A stretch of DNA of 6,699 nucleotides from Chloroflexota bacterium (GTDB lineage: Bacteria > Chloroflexota > Limnocylindria > Limnocylindrales > CSP1-4). Position numbers and translations under genes: made by a program. The notes beneath the pieces are model-generated. The model did not search any database, was not told where the DNA came from, and worked only from the letters and a program-made list of their open reading frames with translations. The stretch is taken from contig VBFZ01000009.1 of the NCBI GenBank assembly GCA_005880805.1, positions 3,998 through 10,696 on the forward strand. The letters are read 5' to 3'. Below, in pieces: positions 1 through 4,944 of the stretch; position 1 is the stretch's first letter, and the number at the start of each line of letters is the position of its first letter.

Positions 1-76
1 CGAGCTCGGGGCGCGGACGCCCGCCGCGACTGGCCGGCACGAGCGCGGCGCGTTCCCAGGTCCGGGTCTCCGTCAT
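1..76 (-). CDS. Possible 5' end of a leaderless minus-strand gene, partial
   Basis: Reading the minus strand from an ATG at 76-74 gives an open frame of 25 codons to the window edge, beginning MTETRTWERAALVPASRGGR. No family can be recognised from this fragment. The main support is a TACAAT box on the minus strand at 90-85, eight bases before the ATG. This is the same arrangement seen in front of fumC and the flavin reductase gene. In sequence this G+C-rich, a 25-codon open frame is not significant by itself, so the call rests on the promoter-like box. It would be co-directional with fumC but start from its own promoter. Confidence 0.35.
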   Translation of the reverse strand, partial: MTETRTWERAALVPASRGGRPRPEL

Positions 77-84
77 CGGGCGGG

Positions 85-90
85 ATTGTA
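85..90 (-). promoter_or_regulatory. Candidate -10 box (TACAAT) for a leaderless minus-strand gene
   Basis: The minus strand reads TACAAT, five of six matches to TATAAT, with eight bases between the box and an ATG at 76. The start point expected from this box falls on or next to that ATG, so the transcript would have essentially no leader. No convincing -35 box is visible upstream. The box sits in the otherwise gene-free stretch 77-209. That stretch also holds a small palindrome at 123-133 (GGGTC T GACCC) of unknown meaning and the region just beyond the fumC stop. Confidence 0.4.
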
Positions 91-200
91 GCCGAGCAAA
101 CTCGCGATCCCTGCCGCATGTGGGGTCTGACCCGCTCCGATTGCTCGCCCCCGTCCGACCAGATTGACCGCGTTCTCGGGCGCATGCGACGCCTGACCTC

Positions 201-229
201 GCGGCCGGGCTAGCCGCTGGTCCGGCCGC
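201..229 (-). terminator. Hairpin straddling the fumC stop codon, possible weak terminator
   Basis: GCGGCCGG at 201-208 pairs perfectly with CCGGCCGC at 222-229 around a 13-base loop. The loop holds the fumC TAG stop (210-212 on the plus strand reads cta). All eight pairs are G-C. No run of T follows on the minus strand, so a classic intrinsic terminator is not supported. It could slow or protect the 3' end of the fumC transcript, or be a chance product of the base composition. Confidence 0.25.
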
Positions 230-1640
230 CCTCCAGGCCAGGCTCGGTCATTCGGGCGGGGTCGAGAATTGTGTCGAGGCGGTCGGCGGCGATGCCTCGC
301 TCCGCCGCCAGCTCCCGAATCGTCCGCCCCGATCGAAGCGCCTCCTTGGCCAGCTTGGCCGCCTCGTCGTAGCCGATCACCGGGGCCAGCGCGGTCGCCA
401 GCATCAGCCCCTGCTCCACGAGCTGCGGGCCTCGGTCCGTGGCGCGCAGCCCCTGGACGGCACGGACCGCGAAGTTGCGAGCCGACGCTCCCAGCAGCTC
501 CACCGATTCGAGGAGTGCCACCGCGGCGACCGGCATCATCACGTTCAGCTCCAGCAGGCTGCCGGTCTGACTGAAGCCGATCGTCGCGTCATTGCCGATT
601 ACCCGCGCAACAACCATCGTCAGGCTTTCGACGATCACCGGGTTCACCTTGCCGGGCATGATCGACGACCCCGGCTGTGTCTCAGGCAGCGCAATCTCAC
701 CCAGGCCCGCCCGTGGCCCCGTGCCCATGAGGCGGACATCCGAGGCGATCTTCCACAGCGCGAGCGCGATCGATCGAATCCCGCCGTGGGCCGCGATGAC
801 CGCGTCGAGCGACGCCTGGGCGTGGAAGTGGTTGCCGGCCTCGCGGATCCCCAGGCCGGTGAGCTGGGCCAGCCTCCTGCAAGCGCGTGCGGCGAACTCC
901 GGATGGGCGTTAATCCCCGTCCCCACGGCCGTGCCACCGAGGGGCACCGTCAGCAGCTCGCCCTGCGCGGCTCGTGCTCGGCGGATCGACTCCTCGACCT
1001 GGCCGGCGTAGCCACGGAACTCCTGGCCGAGACGGATCGGTGTGGCGTCCTGCAGGTGCGTCCGACCCGTCTTTACGACCGGCCAGAACTCTTCGGCCTT
1101 CGCCGCCAGCGACCCTCGCAGTACATCCAGCGCGGGCAGGAGCTCCTCCTCGACGGCCAGGGCGGCGGCCAGCTGCAGTGCGGTGGGGATCGTGTCGTTC
1201 GAGCTCTGGCAGCGGTTGACATCGTCGTTCGGATGGACCTTCGCGCCGCCCAGGCGCTCCGAGGCAAGGTGTGCGATCACCTCGTTGAAGTTCGTGTTCG
1301 TGGATGTACCCGACCCGGTCTGGTAGATGTCGATCGGGAACTGGTCGTCGAGCCCGCCCTCGGCGACCTCGCGTGCCGCGGCCGCGATCGCGTCGGCCTT
1401 CGCCCGGTCGAGCAGCCCCAGTTCGGCGTTCGTTTCGGCTGCCGCCTGCTTGATGAGAGCCATCGCCCGCAGGAAGCGGCGTGGGAAGCGCTGTCCGGAG
1501 ATCGGGAAGTTCAGCACAGCGCGCTGCGTCGATGCCCCGTACAGCGCGTTTGCGGGGACCTCGACCTCGCCCATGGAATCCCGTTCGACGCGGGTGTTCG
1601 ATGCCTCCGACGGACGCCTCGCGGTAGGAGTGTCGGCCAT
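210..1640 (-). CDS. fumC: Class II fumarate hydratase (fumarase C)
   Basis: This enzyme interconverts fumarate and L-malate in the TCA cycle. It is a cytosolic, iron-free homotetramer of the fumarase/aspartase superfamily. The 476 residues match the usual class II length (about 460-475). Visible motifs, in order: GSGTSTNTN near 109-117, HPNDDVNRCQSSND at 136-149, GRTHLQDAT at 192-200 with the T-H pair matching the catalytic His region of E. coli FumC, and the superfamily signature GSSIMPGKVNP at 324-334 with the active-site serine loop. Aspartase and argininosuccinate lyase are less likely because GRTHLQDAT and the whole HPND block are fumarase-like. The ATG at 1640 is favoured because TACAAT lies six bases upstream, implying a leaderless transcript. 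The first 17 or so residues (MADTPTARRPSEASNTR) are a variable extension before the conserved VERDSMGEVEVP. The gene is divergent from the flavin reductase and ends in TAG, so amber is a true stop here. No lesion is visible. Confidence 0.97.
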   Translation of the reverse strand: MADTPTARRPSEASNTRVERDSMGEVEVPANALYGASTQRAVLNFPISGQRFPRRFLRAMALIKQAAAETNAELGLLDRAKADAIAAAAREVAEGGLDDQFPIDIYQTGSGTSTNTNFNEVIAHLASERLGGAKVHPNDDVNRCQSSNDTIPTALQLAAALAVEEELLPALDVLRGSLAAKAEEFWPVVKTGRTHLQDATPIRLGQEFRGYAGQVEESIRRARAAQGELLTVPLGGTAVGTGINAHPEFAARACRRLAQLTGLGIREAGNHFHAQASLDAVIAAHGGIRSIALALWKIASDVRLMGTGPRAGLGEIALPETQPGSSIMPGKVNPVIVESLTMVVARVIGNDATIGFSQTGSLLELNVMMPVAAVALLESVELLGASARNFAVRAVQGLRATDRGPQLVEQGLMLATALAPVIGYDEAAKLAKEALRSGRTIRELAAERGIAADRLDTILDPARMTEPGLEGGRTSG

Positions 1641-1646
1641 GGACGG

Positions 1647-1652
1647 ATTGTA
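1647..1652 (-). promoter_or_regulatory. fumC -10 box (TACAAT), leaderless start
   Basis: The minus strand reads TACAAT, then CCGTCC, then the fumC ATG at 1640. Six bases between a -10 box and the start codon place the transcription start at or beside the A of the ATG, so no Shine-Dalgarno site can precede it, and none is seen. A -35 box is not obvious. The two divergent -10 boxes (1647-1652 and 1710-1715) lie 57 bases apart, so the two promoters share this short region. Confidence 0.6.
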
Positions 1653-1685
1653 GGGGTGGCCCTGTGCACGCAGTCTGCGTCCTGA

Positions 1686-1707
1686 AGAGGCCGGATCGGA
1701 GGCCTCT
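1686..1707. promoter_or_regulatory. Inverted repeat, candidate operator in the divergent promoter region
   Basis: AGAGGCC at 1686-1692 is the exact reverse complement of GGCCTCT at 1701-1707, with an 8-base spacer (GGATCGGA). The 22-bp element ends two bases before the TACACT box of the flavin reductase gene and covers where its -35 region would be. A dimeric regulator bound here would block that promoter or contact polymerase, and it could also affect fumC. No regulator gene is adjacent. It could instead form a hairpin, but there is no T-run to suggest termination. Confidence 0.4.
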
Positions 1708-1709
1708 CC

Positions 1710-1715
1710 TACACT
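1710..1715 (+). promoter_or_regulatory. Flavin reductase gene -10 box (TACACT), leaderless start
   Basis: TACACT fits the TANNNT -10 pattern and stands eight bases before the ATG at 1724. No Shine-Dalgarno sequence precedes that ATG (the bases between are GCCCCGAG), which fits a leaderless transcript. The position just downstream of the inverted repeat at 1686-1707 suggests regulation. Confidence 0.5.
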
Positions 1716-1723
1716 GCCCCGAG

Positions 1724-2248
1724 ATGGAGCTGATGGCCGAGACGTTTCGCAAGGTGATGGGTCACTTTGCGACCGGCGTCACGGTGGTCTCGGCGCTGGA
1801 GGGGGAGCGGCCATGGGGCATCACGGTGAACGCGCTCAGCTCCGTCTCGCTCGAACCGCCACTGGTGGTGGTTGCCTTGGACCGCAGGCGGAAAATCACG
1901 CCGACGGTGCGCGCCGCCAATCGTTACGCGGTCAACATCCTGGGCGAGGACCAACAGGCAATGGCGGACTGCTTCGCCGGCGCACCGGTCACGCCCGGCC
2001 GCGACGAGTTCTGTGGTGTGCGCTGGCATCCGGGACCGACCGGCCTGCCGCTCATCGACGGCGCGATCGCGACGCTGGAGTGCACGGTCGAACTGACCTT
2101 TTCCGTTGGCGACCACGACCTGTTCGTCGCCCGGGTCGACTCCCTCGCCAACGAGGAGCATCACGCGATGCCCCTGCTCTTCTACCGGCGCCGGTACCTG
2201 CGGGTCGAACGGGCGGCGAGCGTGGTGCCGGAGGGGAAGACCGACTGA
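1724..2248 (+). CDS. Flavin reductase-domain (FMN-binding) protein
   Basis: This is a 174-residue member of the flavin reductase-like family (split-barrel FMN-binding fold; HpaC and styrene or phenol monooxygenase reductase components belong here). Such enzymes use NAD(P)H to reduce FMN or FAD, usually for a partner monooxygenase. Visible family features: FRKVMGHFATGVTVVS at residues 8-23, GITVNALSSVSLEPPLVVV at 32-50 (flavin-binding strand-loop), YAVNIL at 68-73, and GDHDLFVARV at 129-138, the family's conserved GDH block. The start at 1724 is chosen because the frame upstream reads through promoter sequence and TACACT sits eight bases before this ATG. ATG 1733 (MAETFRK) is the alternative. 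The TGA stop at 2246-2248 overlaps the next ATG (TGATG), which opens the tandem-repeat staircase into the hydrolase gene. No oxygenase partner is in the window, so the substrate system is unknown. Confidence 0.9.
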   Translation: MELMAETFRKVMGHFATGVTVVSALEGERPWGITVNALSSVSLEPPLVVVALDRRRKITPTVRAANRYAVNILGEDQQAMADCFAGAPVTPGRDEFCGVRWHPGPTGLPLIDGAIATLECTVELTFSVGDHDLFVARVDSLANEEHHAMPLLFYRRRYLRVERAASVVPEGKTD

Positions 2249-2331
2249 TGGCCACGGCGAGCGGCTGATGACGACGGCGACCGGCTGATGACGACGGCGA
2301 ACGACGGATGACGACGGCGAACGACGGATGA
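2248..2331 (+). other. Chain of four overlapping micro-ORFs leading into the hydrolase start
   Basis: Each ATG of the tandem repeat except the last opens a tiny frame whose stop overlaps the next ATG. These are MATASG (2248-2268), MTTATG (2268-2288), MTTANDG (2288-2311) and MTTANDG again (2308-2331). The first three junctions (2246-2250, 2266-2270, 2286-2290) are TGATG, with a one-base overlap. The last two (2308-2311, 2328-2331) are ATGA, with a four-base overlap. The fifth ATG, at 2328, opens the hydrolase. A terminating ribosome could therefore re-initiate step by step from the flavin reductase stop to the hydrolase start. The layout is seen directly; translation of the peptides is inference. 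They resemble no known leader peptide and contain no regulatory codon run. Confidence 0.6.
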
Positions 2332-2341
2332 CGACGGCGAC
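2248..2341 (+). repeat. 20-bp tandem repeat, about 4.7 copies, each beginning with ATG
   Basis: Units begin at 2248, 2268, 2288, 2308 and 2328. The core is ATGACGACGGCGA followed by a variable tail. Units 3 and 4 are identical. Unit 1 differs from the core at two positions (GCC for ACG), and unit 5 runs into the hydrolase coding sequence. Because 20 is not divisible by three, consecutive ATGs fall in different frames. A GGAGGGG tract at 2230-2236 lies eleven bases before the first ATG and is the only strong ribosome-binding signal in the stretch. The repeat looks prone to slippage, so copy number may vary. Confidence 0.95.
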
Positions 2342-3209
2342 TGACTCGTACGTCCACGCCAACGGCGTCGAGGTCGGCTACGACGTCCACGGTGCGGGGC
2401 CGCCACTTGTCCTGCTCCACGCGGCGACCTCGACCGGGCCCGAGGATTTCGCGCCCCAGATCCCGCTCTTCTCGAAGGCATTCCGCTGCTATCTGCCCGA
2501 CGCCCGGGGGCATGGCCGGACGCGCTGGGACGCGAGCCGGGGCTTCACGACCGAGTTGCTCGTCGCCGACCTGGTCGCGTTTGCCGACGCGCTCGGGCTC
2601 GAAACGTTCCACCTGATCGGCTTCTCAATGGGCGCGATGACCGCGCTCACGTTCGCGACGCGCTACGCCGACCGCGTGCGGACCCTTGTCATCGTGGGTA
2701 TCACGACCCAGCGCGAACCGCGCGCCAGTGTCGCTCGGCGGCTCATGGACCCCGAGTGGATCGACCAGAACGACCCGGCTCGCGCGGCGGTGCTGGGCCG
2801 CCGCCACGACGTGCATCAGGGGGTCAATGCCTGGCGGCGCCTGCTGCCCGCGATCGCCGAGGACGTGCGAACGCAGCCGTAGCTGTCGCCGCGCGATCTG
2901 CGCCGGATCGACTCGCCTGCGCTCGTGGCGGTCGGCGACCGCGACCCATTTACCCCGGTCGATCACGCATGGGGCGTAGCGCGCTCGTTGCCGGACGCTC
3001 GCCTGCTGGTCGTCCCGGACTGCGGGCATGAGGTTCTCACTCGGCGACCCGGGATCTTCAACGAAGCCGCGTCGACCTTCTATCGCTCGACCGAGGACCT
3101 CGCCCGTCGCCGGGCGGCGGTGGCGTCGGCCGCATCGGGCCCGATGCCGGAATCGGGCCCGATGCCGGAATCGGGCCCATTGGCGGAATCGGGCCCATTG
3201 CCGGAATGA
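2328..3209 (+). pseudogene. Alpha/beta hydrolase interrupted by an in-frame TAG
   Basis: The reading frame begins MTTATDSYVHANGVEVGYDV and shows the standard alpha/beta hydrolase order: PPLVLLHAAT at 25-34 (oxyanion strand-loop), LPDARGHGRT at 56-65, and the nucleophile elbow GFSMG at 98-102 (Ser100). An in-frame TAG at 2880-2882 (codon 185) then stops it. The same frame continues past it to TGA at 3207-3209 and contains VGDRDPFTP at 202-210 (acid Asp206) and DCGHEVL at 231-237 (His234). Two of the three triad residues therefore lie beyond the stop, and a 184-residue product should be inactive. The full frame would be 293 codons, normal for the family plus a short repetitive tail. A single C-to-T change (CAG to TAG) would explain it, as would a sequencing error. 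The gene follows the flavin reductase through the repeat staircase. Possible roles are ester or lactone hydrolysis; the substrate is unknown. Confidence 0.85.
3135..3206 (+). repeat. 18-bp in-frame tandem repeat, four copies, at the hydrolase C-terminus
   Basis: Units at 3135, 3153, 3171 and 3189 read TCGGGCCCGATGCCGGAA, with units 3 and 4 changed to ATTG at the centre and unit 3 also to GCG. They encode SGPMPE, SGPMPE, SGPLAE and SGPLPE, immediately followed by the TGA stop. The period is a multiple of three, so copy-number change would keep the frame. The tail is Pro/Gly/Glu-rich, lies outside the hydrolase fold, and should be unstructured. Confidence 0.95.
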
Positions 3210-3231
3210 GGCGCCTAGGGAGCCCGGGGAC

Positions 3232-3261
3232 GAGACACCGCGTTTGCGCAGGCGGGATACT
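3232..3261 (+). promoter_or_regulatory. Candidate sigma-70-type promoter for the crotonase operon
   Basis: GAGACA at 3232-3237 (four of six matches to TTGACA) and GATACT at 3256-3261 (four of six to TATAAT) are separated by 18 bases. They lie in the 91-bp gap between the hydrolase stop and the crotonase start. The expected transcript would begin near 3268 and have a leader of about 33 bases holding a Shine-Dalgarno site. Match quality is moderate, and read-through from upstream is possible because no terminator is seen in the gap. Confidence 0.35.
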
Positions 3262-3291
3262 GTCCGGCACAGCGCATTGCGCAGCAATCCT

Positions 3292-3297
3292 GGAGGG
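3292..3297 (+). promoter_or_regulatory. Shine-Dalgarno site (GGAGGG) fixing the crotonase start
   Basis: GGAGGG lies just before the ATG at 3301, with three bases between. The open frame extends upstream to about 3028, but that part is a shadow of the hydrolase gene. This site decides in favour of 3301. Confidence 0.75.
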
Positions 3298-3300
3298 TGG

Positions 3301-4137
3301 ATGAGCGAGGCTACGGCTCCGCCGCGATACGTGCGTGCCGAGTTCCCCGCGCCCGCGCCGGCGGGCAGCGGTGGCACGCGCGCGGAGTCCGTCGAGCACG
3401 TCGCGCTCGTGACGCTCGACCGGCCCGACGTGCTGAACGCCCTCGACTTCGAGCTGCTGCGCCAGCTCGTCGACGCCCTGGAAACCCTCGATCGGGACCC
3501 GGCCTGCCGCTGCATCGTGCTAACCGGGAGCGGCCGGCGAGCGTTCGCCGCCGGCGCCGACATCCGTGAGCTGGCGCGCCAGACACCGGTCACTCTCATA
3601 GCCGACAACGAGTTCGCGATTTGGGACGCGATCCGGCGGATCAGGACACCGCTCGTCGCTGCGGTTCGAGGCGTCGCCCTGGGCGGCGGCTGCGAGCTAG
3701 CGATGGCGTGCGACATGATCGTGGCCGCTGAGGACGCCCAGTTCGGCCAGCCCGAGATCCGCCTGGGTGCCATGCCCGGAGCGGGCGGCACGCAGCGACT
3801 GACGCGTGCGGTGGGCAAGGCCAGGGCGATGGAGCTGATCCTGACCGGACGACCGATGAGCGCACGCGAGGCCGAGAAGGCCGGTCTGGTGACCACCGTG
3901 GTGCCTGCGGAGGCAACCCTCGACGCCGCGCTCGAACTGGCCTCCCGGGTCGCCGCCATGGCCCCCCTCGCCGCGATCGCTGCCAAGGACGCCGTGAACC
4001 AGGCGTTCGAGGTTTCGCTGTCGGCCGGCCTGGAGTTCGAGCGGCGGAACTTCTTCCTGCTGTTTGCCACGGACGACCAGTCGGAGGGCATGGCCGCCTT
4101 CATCGACAAACGCACGCCTGCCTGGAAGGGCAGCTGA
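3301..4137 (+). CDS. Enoyl-CoA hydratase (crotonase family), PaaF/FadB-like
   Basis: The 278-residue protein hydrates trans-2-enoyl-CoA to 3-hydroxyacyl-CoA in beta-oxidation or related acyl-CoA breakdown. The crotonase fold is complete: VALVTLDRPDVLNAL at 34-48, GSGRRAFAAGADI at 76-88 (first oxyanion-hole segment), RGVALGGGCELAMACD at 123-138 (second oxyanion segment and Glu132), FGQPEIRLGAMPGAGGTQRL at 148-167 (Glu152), and the C-terminal F.....EG..AF..KR block. Glu132 and Glu152 match the two catalytic glutamates of rat mitochondrial enoyl-CoA hydratase, so a true hydratase is more likely than an isomerase. The N-terminus has about 30 extra residues, rich in Ala and Pro, before the domain. 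It has its own Shine-Dalgarno site and candidate promoter. The next gene starts 21 bases after the stop, so an operon is likely. PaaF of phenylacetate degradation is one option; the substrate chain cannot be told from sequence. Confidence 0.93.
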   Translation: MSEATAPPRYVRAEFPAPAPAGSGGTRAESVEHVALVTLDRPDVLNALDFELLRQLVDALETLDRDPACRCIVLTGSGRRAFAAGADIRELARQTPVTLIADNEFAIWDAIRRIRTPLVAAVRGVALGGGCELAMACDMIVAAEDAQFGQPEIRLGAMPGAGGTQRLTRAVGKARAMELILTGRPMSAREAEKAGLVTTVVPAEATLDAALELASRVAAMAPLAAIAAKDAVNQAFEVSLSAGLEFERRNFFLLFATDDQSEGMAAFIDKRTPAWKGS

Positions 4138-4142
4138 CCGCG

Positions 4143-4342
4143 GCGCAGGAGGTTCGGAATGGACCGGGACGCATCCTGGGAGCGCGAGCATCCACGAGGG
4201 GTTGATCCCGACGAGGGATTGGCCGGCTCCCTGCGCGACGCTCCGCCCGACCCGTTCGCGCCCATCGATCCGGGCGCGCCCGTGAGCGGCCACATCCCGG
4301 CCCCCGAGGCCGCGGGTCACCCGGCGTCGCACGCGCCCGAGC
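4143..4342 (+). repeat. Direct repeat copy A (200 bp, identical to 5574-5773)
   Basis: This copy covers the Shine-Dalgarno site, start codon and first 61 codons of the DUF1444-like gene. It matches 5574-5773 base for base, with an offset of 1431, and identity ends at 4142/5573 on the left and 4343/5774 on the right. It fits smoothly in its context (previous stop, spacer, ribosome site, long open frame), so copy A looks like the native location. It has no terminal inverted repeats and no transposase, so it is not an insertion sequence. Confidence 0.97.
4147..4152 (+). promoter_or_regulatory. Shine-Dalgarno site (AGGAGG) for the DUF1444-like gene
   Basis: A full AGGAGG consensus stands six bases before the ATG at 4159, which fixes the start. 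The same site is duplicated at 5578-5583 in repeat copy B, where it precedes an ATG at 5590 in the wrong frame for the downstream gene. Confidence 0.8.
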
Positions 4343-4944
4343 AGGAGTGGAGCGTGGCGGCCGGCCTGATCGTGCCGGCCCTCCGACCGGTCGGCACACA
4401 AGGCGTGCCCCTTTCGGAGATCGACCCGGACGCACTCGCCGAATCGGCCGGCAAGACGCACACCCAGCCGCTGCTGGAGGAAGGACCGTGCGGGCTGGCG
4501 GTGGTCTACGCGATGGCGGGCGGCGGCTTCGACGTCATCGTGAATGCCGATCACCTCCTGTCCTGGCGCGTATCGACGGCCGAGGTGCACGACACCGCGA
4601 TGCGAAACCTCGCCGAGTGGTCGGCCAGGGCACCCTGGACGGACGAGGTCTCCGGGGATCGCCGGCTGCTGTCGTCCGACACGGGCGATGGGAATGACGC
4701 GGCGCGAATCCTGTTGCCTGAGGTGCGCGACCACCTCGCCCGGGAGCTCGGCTTGGCCGGCCGGGTGCTGGTGGGGCTGCCGGAGCGTCATCTGCTCCTC
4801 GCGGGCACCATCCGGCCCCAGGACCAGGAGTTCGCGCAACTGTTCGCGGAGTTCGTGATCGAGCACTCCGGCGGCGCGGACGAGCCGATCGATCGACGGG
4901 TCTTCGAGCTGGTCGACGGGCAGCTGGTCGAGTTCGCAGGCTGA
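4159..4944 (+). CDS. DUF1444-like protein of unknown function
   Basis: The 261-residue protein has two parts. Residues 1-61 are Pro/Gly/Asp/His-rich, lack hydrophobic core patterns and are probably disordered; this is the segment duplicated at 5590-5773. Residues 62-261 look like a compact alpha/beta domain: LIVPALRP at 70-77, LAVVYAMAGGGFDVIVNADHL at 113-133 (two strands), STAEVHDTAMRNLAEW at 139-154 (helix), ILLPEVRDHLARELG at 184-198, then VLVGLPERHLLLAG at 203-216. This order resembles the DUF1444 (YtpQ) family, in which a late segment also carries a LVA.P.RD.LL-type strand. The match is from memory of the family and is moderate. No signal peptide, membrane segment or catalytic motif is visible. 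It lies between two crotonase genes, 21 bases after the first and overlapping the second by one base (TGATG at 4942-4946), so it is probably co-translated with them. Confidence 0.75.
   Translation: MDRDASWEREHPRGVDPDEGLAGSLRDAPPDPFAPIDPGAPVSGHIPAPEAAGHPASHAPEQEWSVAAGLIVPALRPVGTQGVPLSEIDPDALAESAGKTHTQPLLEEGPCGLAVVYAMAGGGFDVIVNADHLLSWRVSTAEVHDTAMRNLAEWSARAPWTDEVSGDRRLLSSDTGDGNDAARILLPEVRDHLARELGLAGRVLVGLPERHLLLAGTIRPQDQEFAQLFAEFVIEHSGGADEPIDRRVFELVDGQLVEFAG

Noticed and set aside
123..133. Short palindrome GGGTC T GACCC downstream of fumC
   Set aside because: It is too short and isolated to call a regulatory site or mobile repeat; only one copy is seen.
786..1685. Long plus-strand open frame (about 299 codons) antisense to fumC
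   Set aside because: It is Arg/Leu/Gly-rich with no recognisable domain and lies opposite a clear fumarase. High-GC genes commonly leave the opposite strand open.
2248..2341. CRISPR-like array
   Set aside because: The 20-bp units are directly adjacent with no unique spacers, and no cas gene is present. It is a plain tandem repeat.
2880..2882. Pyrrolysine or general amber recoding
   Set aside because: FumC ends with TAG in the same window, and nothing else points to suppression. A nonsense mutation or base error is simpler.
2625..4295. Very long minus-strand open frame (about 556 codons) opposite the hydrolase and first crotonase
   Set aside because: Its composition is that of a shadow frame (Ser/Arg/Pro/Ala-rich), it carries repeat-derived segments, and it lies opposite genes with clear family motifs on the plus strand.
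3697..4866. Minus-strand open frame of about 389 codons across the crotonase/DUF1444-like junction
   Set aside because: It overlaps two supported plus-strand genes, has no ribosome site or domain, and fits G+C-driven openness.
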